Assembly (NCBI RefSeq): GCF_015706575.1
Contig: NW_024037074.1
Location: forward strand, 26,277,334 to 26,341,333
Source: Patiria miniata
Lineage: Eukaryota; Echinodermata; Asteroidea; Valvatida; Asterinidae
Direction: 5' to 3'
DNA length: 64,000 nt
The position numbers were made by a program, and so were the translations under genes. Below the pieces are notes generated by a model that saw nothing but the letters and a program-made list of their open reading frames with translations, was not told the DNA's origin and did not search any database. Positions 24,401 to 34,880 of the stretch are shown here, piece after piece (the first letter of the stretch is position 1; each line of letters opens with the position of its first letter).

Positions 24401-27400
24401 AAAAACTACATTCTTTCATACAGAAATTAGTATATTTGTTTTAATTTGATGTAGGCCTACAAAATGTTACGATAGACACCTGATTGAAAAAGCACACACC
24501 ATGTGGTATATGCTCCTACCATTTTTTGACATTCAGTTAGCTTTGCTGGATGTTTATGGATAGGGTGGCATGTCTGCTTGGCATGAGTAGTTTTGATCGT
24601 TCACAGTATTACAATGAAAAGGACACAAAGACATGAGCACTTTTCATGAAGTCAACTCCATAGACTCATCTCCATTTGCTGAGCAAAACACTTGCAGTAC
24701 CGCGACCATATCGTATCTATCTCCTCTACCATGCGGTGTTCTGGAGAGGAGACTAATCTTCAACAACACGCCTATAGTACTTCGTGTAATGTTCTGGAGT
24801 CAAAAGTACAGCTCTACTCCCCCATCCAAGTTACTGAACTTTCCAGCACTCTCTTAGCCAACTCTTCAGTCTGCAGTCCCCCACAAATGGACCATCCAAT
24901 TCGGAGCTGATAGAGCAATAATCAAGCCGCGGTCTTCTCAGTTCAGGCCAGCGCCGTCTTAAGTGGGACTTGGTGACAACCCGTCAAAGACGGAACGAAA
25001 GCGGAGACGGAGGACAAGGGCTTAACCCCGCCCGTCGAGAAACTTTCCGTCAATCCGCCATCATGCAGGGTTCGGGTATAGCGGGTACAAAGATGCGTGT
25101 TGGAAGCGCCGGTGGAATGGTTTTCGCCTGCCTGGCAAACACGAAGATGGAAAGGGGGTAAAGCGAGGGGGCAAGTTGGCCTGGTGATTAGCCACGGAAC
25201 GTCCGCGTTGCCTCACAACGGGCGAACGTGATTTTGGCGGGACTTGGAAGCGATGGGGTCTCCGGGTGGTTGGCAAGCCTGATGACTGGTGATTAGAATT
25301 TGAGATCGGCTAGCGCAGGTACGCCGGGGAGAGCCGGATCAAAAACGCATCGAGTGCGATTCATATTTCTCGCGCGTCTTTCAAAGCTTAATCTGAGCGC
25401 ATTAGCGGTAATTTTCCCTCCTTTTGGCTCGCCACTAATCGTGATGGGCAGAGAATATTGGAGACGTGGGCTAGAGAAAGTTGCATCAATATGAACTAAA
25501 TAAGCATCTACGGTTTCATGCAAAGAAAACACTGGGACGTGGCCCTACGTGAGTCACACAGAGTTCGAGAACCGGCAAGTTGGCTTGTAACCTACATAGC
25601 GGCTGATTGCATCGACAAATAATCACCGGCCGTCATCAGCCGAGCTGCTCCTTGAAAACTTAAGCAAAGAGTGACCGTGGTCCTCGTCAATACAGACTAA
25701 ACATTTACTGTTACTCAGACTGTCAGTTATTGGTATAGAGATACCCAGCTGTTAACGGAGGGTGATTCATTCAAACTACAACTAAATGATTCTGCTGAGG
25801 ACACTGCATAGATATTCACTATAGTGCTATAGTATTTATTTGATCTTACCTGTTAATACCAACAAGTCTATACTGAGAAGTTTTAAACTATTTAAAGCAT
25901 TTAAAGCATTCAGTTTTCTTTCATTTTTGCAGCGCTTGATCGGAGTTTGGGAAGTAATATGACATCGAATCGATTTTCGACAAAGTCAGCAATGTTGTCA
26001 ACATATCACATAGATACATTCCGTACAAGGCACAAGTGATATTGGCATTTCATTACTATAGCTGATTAGCGAATAAATGTTGGATTTTAAATTGTTTAGT
26101 TAGTTCGTTAGGGCGAGGTGGGGACTCTAATAGAGCTCCGTTGGACATGTACTCCATCGTTTACTGTACTGAAAATTGTTTGACAAGATATGAACAATTA
26201 TCTTCTCCACTTAACACAATATGACATAAGTGCTATAGGATGTCATTTCCAGCAACGACGGAACAATAGTCAGCTTATATTGAGAAAGAAATGATTAAAA
26301 ACATACTTAAAGAGAAGAAATATTCCAATTGAAAAAGGGGATATTGTTTACGCTTAGAACAAACAATTTTCAATTAATGGGTAAGATTCCTGAAATTCCA
26401 TCCAAACCCGGCCCTACGTGAATTTCATCTACCAAGCTGCAATTGTACCACACATTAAACAAAAAAATTCGAACGCATACAACGCCCTATCGAAGGACAG
26501 AGGTCACGGCTTATTTGTTGGGGCTAATTTTCATGAACCTTTTTTTATTCAACAGCCATGTTTGAAGTGTATTTGTTAGTTTCATTCAGTAAAAATAAAT
26601 GCACAAGATGTCTACTTGTGTGTAACGTATCCCTGCATGTGAAACAAAAGCTCGCGTATCAGAAGATGGCTGCAATGCAGATTCGGTTTAATTTACTGGA
26701 GTCAACAATTCAATGTGCGCATTGCTCAATAAATCTACTCGCAACAATCATATAAGGTGGGTGTAAGCTATACCCAACATGCTTTGCGTTTCCTTTTACA
26801 TTTTTGTTTAAAAGGTAAGCCGTCACAGGCACCCTTGGGCGGGAGGTGGGTACGATTGAAGCAGAAAGAAACCTCTTTGAAAACAGGTTTCAACAGACAA
26901 AATGTCAGACAAAGAAAATGTTTAATTCATCTCAACATTTGTGCATCCAACGGGCAGGACACAACCTCATATTTATAAATACAGCATACGGTGAGGTTTA
27001 GAAACCCACGAATGAACAGAATAACTGATGAGCAGATTCAGGACTCGTCGTAAAATGGACTTGAATAATTAGTCGATAAAATTCGTCTGTTGCTGATTTT
27101 CGCAATACCGATATGTTTATTGACAATGTGGTGAATTCGTTTTGTCCGCGATGCTGCACAGAGCTCCCGACGTGCCATTCAATAATTGCTTGGACCCACA
27201 AAAAATTCCGTCACCTGATACAAAAAGTCCGGATCTTAAAAGCTAAAATGACTTCTCAAGAAATCCGTATAACGGATTCATTACTTATTTTGCGCATGCG
27301 TCAGCTGCTTCTGTGTGAAAAGAAATAAGGAATATAAACTGAAAATAAACAGATCCAACCCCCCTCAAAAAAAAGATGTTTTCAAAGACCATCAGCTGTA

Positions 27401-29189
27401 AACTCCGCCCCTCAAATAGGCTTCTTTTAGTATTGGTGTTTCATGTGTAGTTCGGGTTGCAAACAGGTAAAATGGGCCCAAAATTGCCTACGCCGGCCAA
27501 ATCACGATCCGTTTACTGCCAATCTCTCTTTTTTTATATAGAGAGTGTTCAGGGTTTCTTGTAATAATATTGAAAGGTCCCAGCTAAAGTGGTATTTGGA
27601 CTTGTATTTACGAGAAATTTGGGATGAAATTGGACCCGTAAGTCGCTGCATTTAGGAATGGAGCTGAAATGGTCATTTTATTTCAAAATGGCGGGCTTGA
27701 GGGACTGCTTTTAGGAGTGATCATCTTTGGAGAGAAAAATCAACCAAATTCACAGGTTAACCTCCCAATAATTGAACAGAAAGTGAAACGTGGTAAATCA
27801 AGCTAGTTTGATATATGTCTCGAACACCTGATTTTTTATAAGTGGGGTGTTTATCATAGGTGTCTATGGGAATTTATTTACTTGTCTGCAACCTTTCATA
27901 TTACATATATAACTCTCAGTTTTCAACGCAAATGTGTCTAACAAGAAGCAGTTCTGATGGAATATCGGCTAGTGTGCCTTTACCGCCTTAGCTGATGAAT
28001 GTGTGCTAGTTGTGTGTTGTGCAGACTTTTAAAGGCATAAAGGATCATTTGCTTTTCATGCATTTTGTTAGTTTCCAATAATACACCACTCAAAATTCAA
28101 AGAGGACTGTTCAAAACCTAAACTGTTGAAGTTTCAGCTCATTCAATACTGTATTTCACTTTTCGAGAAAACAGTGAAGAACTATGCCCAACGTTTTGAC
28201 CACGAAACGCGACGGTCAAGCATTCTTTATTTTGAAAAATATTTGTCAATTGACTGATAGTTGGAAATCACCTACATTTCCTGATTTCTCAACAACAACA
28301 AAACCAGCAAGCAATGACGGAATCATTTCACGGGGTGTTTAGTGCTAGCATACGATCTTTAATCAAAGTAAGCATTTTGATAATAATTCGGTAAGTTATA
28401 CTTTTGGGATAAATGCAAATGATCGTATATACCTTTGAAAGAAATAGCCATCAGCTCCTAAATTGATGGAACTGCCACCATAAAATTGCCTATACACCCA
28501 TTTCGAAACCAAATAAAAACCAAACAGTATGAGCGACTCTAGTCGACCCAAACAGATTTTGGTTTCTGCCAGGGGAAATTCGTGCATTAATTCTACATTG
28601 CCAGGACCTCGGAAGGGTTCCGAACGACTGCATCAACCAGTCTTTCGACGACTTGCTCGTGTTGTCGCTCCTAATTGTCTGAACGTCTAAGTTAATTTAA
28701 ATGCAAGAAACCGTTTTATTTCATGTGTCTGTCGAATTTCGGTCTGTATAAAACGGGTGTTTAACGGGTGATAAACTACGGTTGTGAACCATAGACCCGA
28801 TAGGTTAAGGCGGAGTTAGAGGGCAACAGTTTAGCATCGCTAGGATAGGCCTGAGTAAATTCTTTTTGTGTATTCATTATAACTAAAATTACAAAGAACA
28901 CCCCCAAGTCAACCGTAACGCATATAGGTCTGTTCCGCATGGCACTTTGTTTGCTATGCCATTTTCCTGATTGAAACTTTTTCTGTTCTGGACATTCGTG
29001 TGTTTGGCAGTTGATAAACTTGCCGTGTCACATTCCCCGCCCCGAAGAAAGCTCAAGACTTTACTTATGAGTAGTCAGTATTCAGCAGGTGGAGTGACAC
29101 ATTAATGGTAATCTCTGTGGACAAATGCCGTGCAATTTCTTTTTCGATAAACATGAAACAGTTCAAACATAACCTTTCTTGATATCAGA
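24401..29189. other. Intergenic stretch, no gene supported
   Basis: A CpG-rich patch lies at about 24930-25360 with overlapping short frames on both strands, none recognised. From 25.6 to 29.2 kb the sequence is AT-rich. It includes AAGATGGCTGC (a YY1-like word) near 26663 and a duplicated ATTTAAAGC near 25890. No second copy of any long block was found. Confidence 0.5.
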
Positions 29190-29420
29190 ATTTTATTTTA
29201 TTTTATTTTATTTATTGGGTTTTTTTTTTTTGGGGGGGGGGACACTTAGGAGGCCTCATTTTTTTTTTTTTTTGGGGGGGGGGATTCTATGGGTTTGTTA
29301 ACAATGAAAGGCTCATTTTGCAAATTCCCCCAAATTCTGGGGGGGGGGGGGGGGACCTGGGCCGCAAGCCTCAAGCAGGAGGGGCGTGTCCCACGCTCCC
29401 CTTAGTTACGCTCTGTGAAA
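29190..29420. mobile_element. G-tract-rich block ending in a hAT-like terminus
   Basis: (TTTTA)n, then T12-G10 (to 29241), T-run/G10 (to 29283) and G16 (29339-29354) are followed by GGCCGCAAGCCTC, GGGGCGTGTCCC and CCCCTTAGTTACGCTCTG. Reverse complemented, the last part reads CAGAGCGTAACTAAGGGG, close to the CAGTGGCGTAACTAGG ends seen elsewhere in the window. The opposite end was not found. Tentatively a decayed non-autonomous hAT-type element. Confidence 0.45.
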
Positions 29421-31059
29421 TTACACACCATTGAAAAGTAAAGCCTGTTTCGACCATGGTCGGAGATATAGTTTTGATTTCTGACCTGAATTTTCTTTAA
29501 GTTTATCAGCATGTTTCATGTTTATTCATATCTTATTTTTTATTCAGTTGGACTGGTTACAATTTCATTAACATTATTTGTTAACACTAACAGTATAGCC
29601 TACTAACATTTTCTTACTTTTACGTCTTGCTCTGCAGGGCCCAAACCTGCCAGTTCTATACTGAGGGGCGACACTATACTTAAATAACACCACAAATAAA
29701 AAAAAAATCATTTGACGTTTATTAAATCAAATAAACGCGTTTAATTACCCGGTTTCTTCCTCTCAGAAAAACAATTGCCCATCTACAGCCATATTCAATA
29801 TCCATAGTCCCTCCAATTTGTCTCCACTTTTCCCAAGCTTAACAATAATTGTTCCGGTCGCCTTTCGTTTACATCCGCTGTGAATCACCACCTACATCCC
29901 TCCCATCACTTCAGATGGGCCGTTTGCTTAAAACCGAGAACACGGCAAATTGTCGTTCGAGAAAACCCGATCGGCTCCCTTCGTATATTGCTATCGTCCC
30001 ATATTTACTGCGACGCCGTGGCTTTTTAAAATCCAATTAAAATCGGCAGAATTAATCCCTAATCGATTAGCGCGTGGATCGATGCTAGACGCAGCTGCAC
30101 TCAAAAACCCTCCTCTTCCCCATTCCCTCTTCTCCACTACAGTCCACTATCTATATATATATTTCTTTACATCGTGGTCCAGACAAGAGGCTGCTCCAGA
30201 GATGTCCTGACGAGTTACAGGGAGGAGCGGGGGTCCGGACGAGGGCCAATGCCCTCTCCACAACGATTCGTCTGTGTAGTCTTCATCTTCCCCCAACCCA
30301 ACACAACACAAAACACGCGGTACACCGATACTTGAGTGAAGGTTTTCTCCCTGGATCGGATGGGGGGAAAAGGGGGGACGGATGGAGAGATTATTAAGGG
30401 AGATGACGTGGCTGATTAGAGTTGATGACTCTGCTCACACCTCGGCGGAAAGGTAAGAAGGGAGGGCTCAGGCGACGGGGTGATGTAAGATGCGGTTACC
30501 TAGGTGACAACAACAACTGTCACTTCTCCGATATTTTTCCTCTCTCATGTATTTTTCGGTGGGCATTCAGTTAAAGCTGTGCTTGTGTGCTGCAATGTTT
30601 ACCCCGCGAGAAATACATGGACAACTGCCCATTAAATCTGTCGTAATTCATGACGGCAAATTAATGGAGATGATGGAATTGTCCTACTCTTGAAGAAGAT
30701 AACGATTCTTTATTTTGAATGACTTTGTTTTTCCCCCTGAAAATCAGAAAGCGACAATATAATGGAACTGATCATTTACACAGCCAATATTTAATATCAC
30801 TAATTATGCATTGGAAAAAAAAACAGATGTAGAGCACAACACGTGACGTTATTGTTAAAATAATAATTAAAAAATGGAAACGTTTCCACTGGGCTCTAAT
30901 GTTTCCATGTTTAATTATGAGTCAATTTCAGCCCTTTTATTTAACAATCTATATCAGGCACAGAGGTATACACCTTTTCTTTGAAATCTGCCAACGTACT
31001 ACCAATGTTGTTACATCGACCGTGTTCATTCTACATTCATACACGAAACCCTAGCACAC
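29421..31059. other. Intergenic stretch with a CpG-richer patch
   Basis: GC-rich text at about 30180-30490 includes GGGGGAAAAGGGGGGACGG (30362-30380). Short frames near 29849-30210 are unrecognised. No gene seen. Confidence 0.45.
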
Positions 31060-31232
31060 TTGCCCTGCCCCCCCCCCCCGCAGATATCCGTGCCCCCCCC
31101 CCTCCGTGGGCCCCCTATTTAAACTCTTGAATTGAGCAAAAATATATATCATTTGCCTTCAGTGCCCCCCCCCCCCTCAAAAATCTGCACACCCCAGGTG
31201 CCCCCTCAGAAGTTTAACCCTAGTTACGCCAC
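31060..31232. mobile_element. C-tract block ending CTAGTTACGCCACTG (hAT-like end)
   Basis: Runs of C (about 31068-31079, 31094-31102, 31164-31176) alternate with GTGCCCCC text. The block ends CCCTAGTTACGCCACTG, whose reverse complement CAGTGGCGTAACTAGGG is a typical hAT-type terminal sequence. The left end is not evident. A fragment or a highly decayed copy. Confidence 0.5.
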
Positions 31233-32574
31233 TGAACGAGTCACTGGATTTAGTCGAGATACTCCTTTTCAGCGGTTTTGGACATAGGCCAAAATGCAAT
31301 GAAAATGTCGAACGAGTTTCATGACGTCATTCTTGTGAAATCATGTCCTATAAAGGAATGATGCCTTTTCAGGTTTCCTTTGGTGAGGAAAGGTCAGTGC
31401 TAACATGTATGAATTGATGAAACCACTGCCAAAATGAATAGATTCGCAGTGCTTAAACACTGAAACACTTCAAGCAACCATCCGCAATCCAATATTTCAA
31501 CACGCCGCGTTGTAAAGTTTCCAAAAGGCGATATTTGGGCCAAATGGTAGCATCGATGGAAGAGATCCAATACTCTTTTCAAACAAAGAGAATCTCGAAA
31601 ATGAACAGGCCTAGTGTATTGGCCTTTTTCTTTTATTAAGGCTGACAAGGAAATGAAATAATATGGGCAATGATGTCCTGTTATCTGAGGATAATTCCTT
31701 GTAGTTTCGTAGGTCAAAGTACTTGCGAAGACACCCTTTGTCATCGGGCCGCCTTTGGACATCATCGATGGGATATCCTCTGTCTAGAAGAAATAATGCA
31801 CTCTCCATGGATTTTGAATAGGGTATTCTCCTTGCAGTTATAGGGTACTATACCTACCATAATCACTTTAGCTTTGAATGTGGACAAAACATTTTTTGAA
31901 TCAATTTCCTGGCTCCAGATCTGCTCGTGCGCTTGTGAAACGAAGAGGACATTCAACTTGTATTCGTATAATGTCAACCCATTACTGCGTGTATACGCAG
32001 AATCTGTCGTACCATCGACAATTCGTGCCGTTTACTCATTTGTTCATCGTGACGTGTCTCTGACTTGTGTTGTGGTGATTAAACGTAAAAAGGGCCTTTT
32101 TCTTTTAAAAATTTGTGCACAATGCACATTCTTGTGAGGTCCCTCTGAAGTACTGTGACCCTGCGTTAAGTAGGAATATCGGTGCTTGTTCCTATGCCAT
32201 GATATGAGCAGAATTTGGCTCGAACTGCAAAAGGGATTTGAACATTTTTGGCATGAATACAAGTCGAGGCAAATATTGCAAATTCACAGGGGGGAATATC
32301 CGGCGGTAACGCTTCACAGCAAAATGCTCCTGCAGAGAAGAACGGTGTGGTGTGAAATTCGGACTCTATATGAAATACAGTCTCATGGGTTTGGTGTACA
32401 TAATTAGGACACGTGATAGGCCACGTGTGATGGTTAGTGTCCATATAGGCCTAAGGTAAAAGAGGCCAGATTTTACAGAAGTTCAAAGTTGATATGACAA
32501 CGGGCCTGACGAAACCGCATCTGATTTTGTTTTTGTTTTGAAAAGGGTGTCGACTAAAAACAAACAGATTTATA
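31233..32574. other. Intergenic stretch, no gene supported
   Basis: Overlapping frames on both strands (up to 121 codons at 31400-31765, minus) have no recognisable motif. No second copies found. Confidence 0.4.
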
Positions 32575-32835
32575 ATTGGTGGTCTAGTTGGCAATTCTAC
32601 AAGTTGCGGGTTTGAGACCAGCTGGTACGAGAGACCCTTTAGGGGTCAACTCGGCACTCTATCTTCTGCTCACGAACCTGGTATAGAAGTGGTCGTTACA
32701 TGTATAAAACAGCTCTGCGTGTATAAATAGAAGATGAAGCCTATACTCCCCAGAGAGCTGAGAATGATCTCACCTTCAGTGGTACAATTTTGGCCCGATG
32801 GGCAGGGGTAATAATGCACTTTACAAGAATTCCGT
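32575..32835 (+). mobile_element. SINE family 2 (different tRNA-derived head)
   Basis: Box A-like TGGTCTAGTTGG (32580-32591) and box B-like GGTTTGAGACC (32609-32619) sit at tRNA-like spacing. The body differs from family 1: it includes ACTCGGCACTCTATC, TAAATAGAAGATGAAGCC, CCCCAGAGAGCTGAGA and a 3' end GGCCCGATGGGCAGGGGTAATAATG. There is a single copy here, so its limits are approximate. The sequence style is familiar from echinoderm SINEs, but no database check was possible. Confidence 0.7.
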
Positions 32836-32990
32836 AATAACATCTTGACTCAGTACGTCTCTTTTACGAAGTCTCATACAAAATCACAAGCGCGTCGTGT
32901 TCTACCACAATGTCTTACGTTGGGAAACATCAACACAGTGGTGTCCAAACTGCACTGCCGTTTAAAAAAGTACACGCGGATGCTTGCAAC
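32836..32990. other. Short spacer before the fold-back elements
   Basis: Nothing recognised. Inspected as the left flank of the fold-back element; no target duplication is evident against the right flank at 33528. Confidence 0.5.
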
Positions 32991-33527
32991 GGTGACAGCC
33001 CGATTGTCCGAAGGTTTGTTAGTCCGAAAATTCGTTAGTCCGAGGGTTCATTAGTCCGAAGGTTCGCTAGTCCGAAGGACCATTTAGTCCGAAGTAGAAT
33101 AAGGTTCAATATAAATCCGAAGGCTTGATAGTCTGAATAGACGATAAGTTCGATAGTCCGAATCGACAATGAAGTTGCAACTGTCCGAATTCACAGCATT
33201 GAACACTCTTGTCAATTCGGACTATCGAACCTTGTGTGCTTTCGGAATTATGAGCCTTTCGGACTATTGAACTTTGTTTTCGTTTCGGAATATTGAACCT
33301 TCGGACTGATTAACATATTCTAAATTCGGACTACCGAACCTTTGGATAAATGAACCTTCGGATTATCGAACCTTAGGACTATCGCATCAAATGATCAGAT
33401 TAGCGAACCTTGTTTCATTTCGGACTAACGAACCCCTGGTTATGGGAAATGTGTGTGTTCGGACTATCGAACCTTCGGATCAATAAACCTTCGGACTATC
33501 GAACCTTCGGACTATCGGGCTGTAACC
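32991..33527. mobile_element. Fold-back element 1: 16-bp TTAGTCCGAAGGTTCG units in inverted arms (537 bp)
   Basis: The left arm (about 33000-33190) holds some ten degenerate units of TTAGTCCGAAGGTTCG. The right arm (about 33215-33527) holds some fifteen units of its reverse complement, CGGACTATCGAACCTT. The termini are inverted: ACAGCCCGAT(T)GTCCGAAGG on the left and CCTTCGGACTATCGGGCTGT on the right, the wider match being GGTNACAGCCCG. No coding capacity and no clear target duplication. Fold-back elements with arms of short tandem repeats include Drosophila FB and sea urchin TU elements; membership in either is inferred. Arms are unequal and units vary, which points to age or repeated rearrangement. 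Confidence 0.85.
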
Positions 33528-33632
33528 CTCGCGACGACCTACTCGACTGCGAACAGACCGATTGCATTCAGCAGCCATCTTTGAGGTGTGTTTTGTTTTC
33601 TTAATCATTAACATTGAATGCACATGAGGTCA
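33528..33632. other. Spacer between the two fold-back elements, with an inverted match beyond element 2
   Basis: GCAGCCATCTTTGAGGTGTG (33571-33590) is partly complementary to text near 33948-33974 (CACACGCCCTCAAACATGGC). Element 2 therefore sits between weak outer inverted repeats of about 30 bases. Confidence 0.5.
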
Positions 33633-33641
33633 ACTCAGGCG

Positions 33642-33921
33642 GGGCCGCATCATAAGTCCGACGCCTCATAGGTCCGACGCCTCAGAAGTCCGAAATTTCG
33701 GACTTATGAGGCGTCGGACTTATGAGGCATAAATTCCGCCTCATAGGTCCGACGCCTCATAAGTCTGACGCCTCATAAGTCCGACAATGGACAAACGCTG
33801 TTTCGGACTTTTGAGGCGTCATAGCTATGGGGCGTCGGACCTATGAGGCGGAATAAATCAATTGTATGCTTCATACGTCCGACGCCTCATAAGTCCGACG
33901 CCTCGTGAGGCGTCGGACCCC
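33642..33921. mobile_element. Fold-back element 2: 16-bp CATAAGTCCGACGCCT units, 280 bp, with 9-bp target duplication
   Basis: The 9-bp direct repeat ACTCAGGCG flanks it exactly (33633-33641 and 33922-33930). Inside, units of CATAAGTCCGACGCCT alternate with runs of the reverse complement AGGCGTCGGACTTATG. This builds several nested hairpins, among them a perfect 20-bp palindrome at 33686-33705 (AAGTCCGAAATTTCGGACTT) extending to arms of about 33 bases with three mismatches. A second pair of ~22-base arms lies at 33732-33754 and 33830-33853. The ends are GGGGCCG and GGGGTCCG. A 9-bp duplication fits Mutator-like insertion among known superfamilies (inference). The unit shares AGTCCGA and 16-bp length with element 1. 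Confidence 0.88.
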
Positions 33922-34411
33922 ACTCAGGCGTATCCCTGTTGAACAAGAGCACACGCCCTCAAACATGGCTGCAGAACCACTTTGAGGATAAGTTTGATTA
34001 TAGAAAAGTCCTGTTCATGCCTTTGGATAATTCTATCGGCATACGCTTTGTGTATACTCATTTGCTGCCGGGCACCAGTTAATGGCCAACGACCAACCGA
34101 GACAAAAAAAGTTGTTCAATTTGCTGCATCAGTTGTCGTCATTGTTATCACTAGTATTATTTTCCCCATTTTTTCTTTCTCTTTGCGATTAGAAGCAAGG
34201 GGATAACGAACTCTAGTCAAGGCGCAGAGAGATTGCAAATCGCAGGATCGCTGGTATACTAGATTGGCTTAGCCTGTGTTGTTGTCGTTGGTTTGCACTT
34301 TCCCCCGAATGAGTCCGGCGCTTATAATTTTAAGTGAACCCCTAATGTGATTGTCTCATGCTATAATCTAATTCCGCGGCCACACTCCAGCATTAAAGGA
34401 GCACTCACTCT

Positions 34412-34431
34412 TTCTCTCTCTCTCTCTCTCT
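34412..34431 (+). repeat. (CT)10 microsatellite
   Basis: Near-perfect CT dinucleotide run. Confidence 0.9.
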
Positions 34432-34439
34432 TAGTGATG

Positions 34440-34880
34440 ATTTTGGAAGCTTTGTCCAGAACTCACTAAAGAATCGCACCATTATGGACGTCGATTTTTT
34501 TTTCGCTTCACATATTTTCACCTATGAGTCAGTGTTAAAAAAAATATTGTTTTTTATTTTGGGGGTCTAGTGCAACCCTTGGGAAAAAATTGGTTAGGTT
34601 GCTTTGCGCCAAAAGTAAAAAAACGCAAAAAGAAATAAGCTCTGGCCGTGTTGCAATAAGTCTTGTATGAAAATCTCGCATGAAATCCGTCAAAATGATC
34701 CCTGCCAGAGCTGAAAAAAATGCGACACCGAAAAATGCGATGTCAATGGCACATATGGAACACCATACTTTTGGTCAATTTTCCGGAAGAGACAGACAGA
34801 CAGACCGTCCGACCGACCGACCACCAAGTGACATGTAGAACTCCTGCCAGAGCTTAAAAACATCCGCTTCTGCAGGTAAA
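34440..34880. repeat. Possible element with (GACA)n(GACC)n and repeated GCCAGAGCT
   Basis: The compound tetranucleotide GACAGACAGACAGACC then GACCGACCGACC lies at about 34793-34822. CCTGCCAGAGCT occurs at about 34706 and 34843, and the inverse AGCTCTGGC at about 34639. This looks like a microsatellite-linked repeat, similar in kind to the ones at 13888 and 24003, but no second copy was found. Confidence 0.4.

Noticed and set aside
25160-25230. Another tRNA-like SINE head (TTGGCCTGGTGATTAG)
   Set aside because: No box B at the expected distance and no matching body.
32991-33921. Ordinary satellite or CRISPR-like array
   Set aside because: The units switch orientation within each block, have inverted ends, and block 2 has a 9-bp target duplication. 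There are no unique spacers of constant length.
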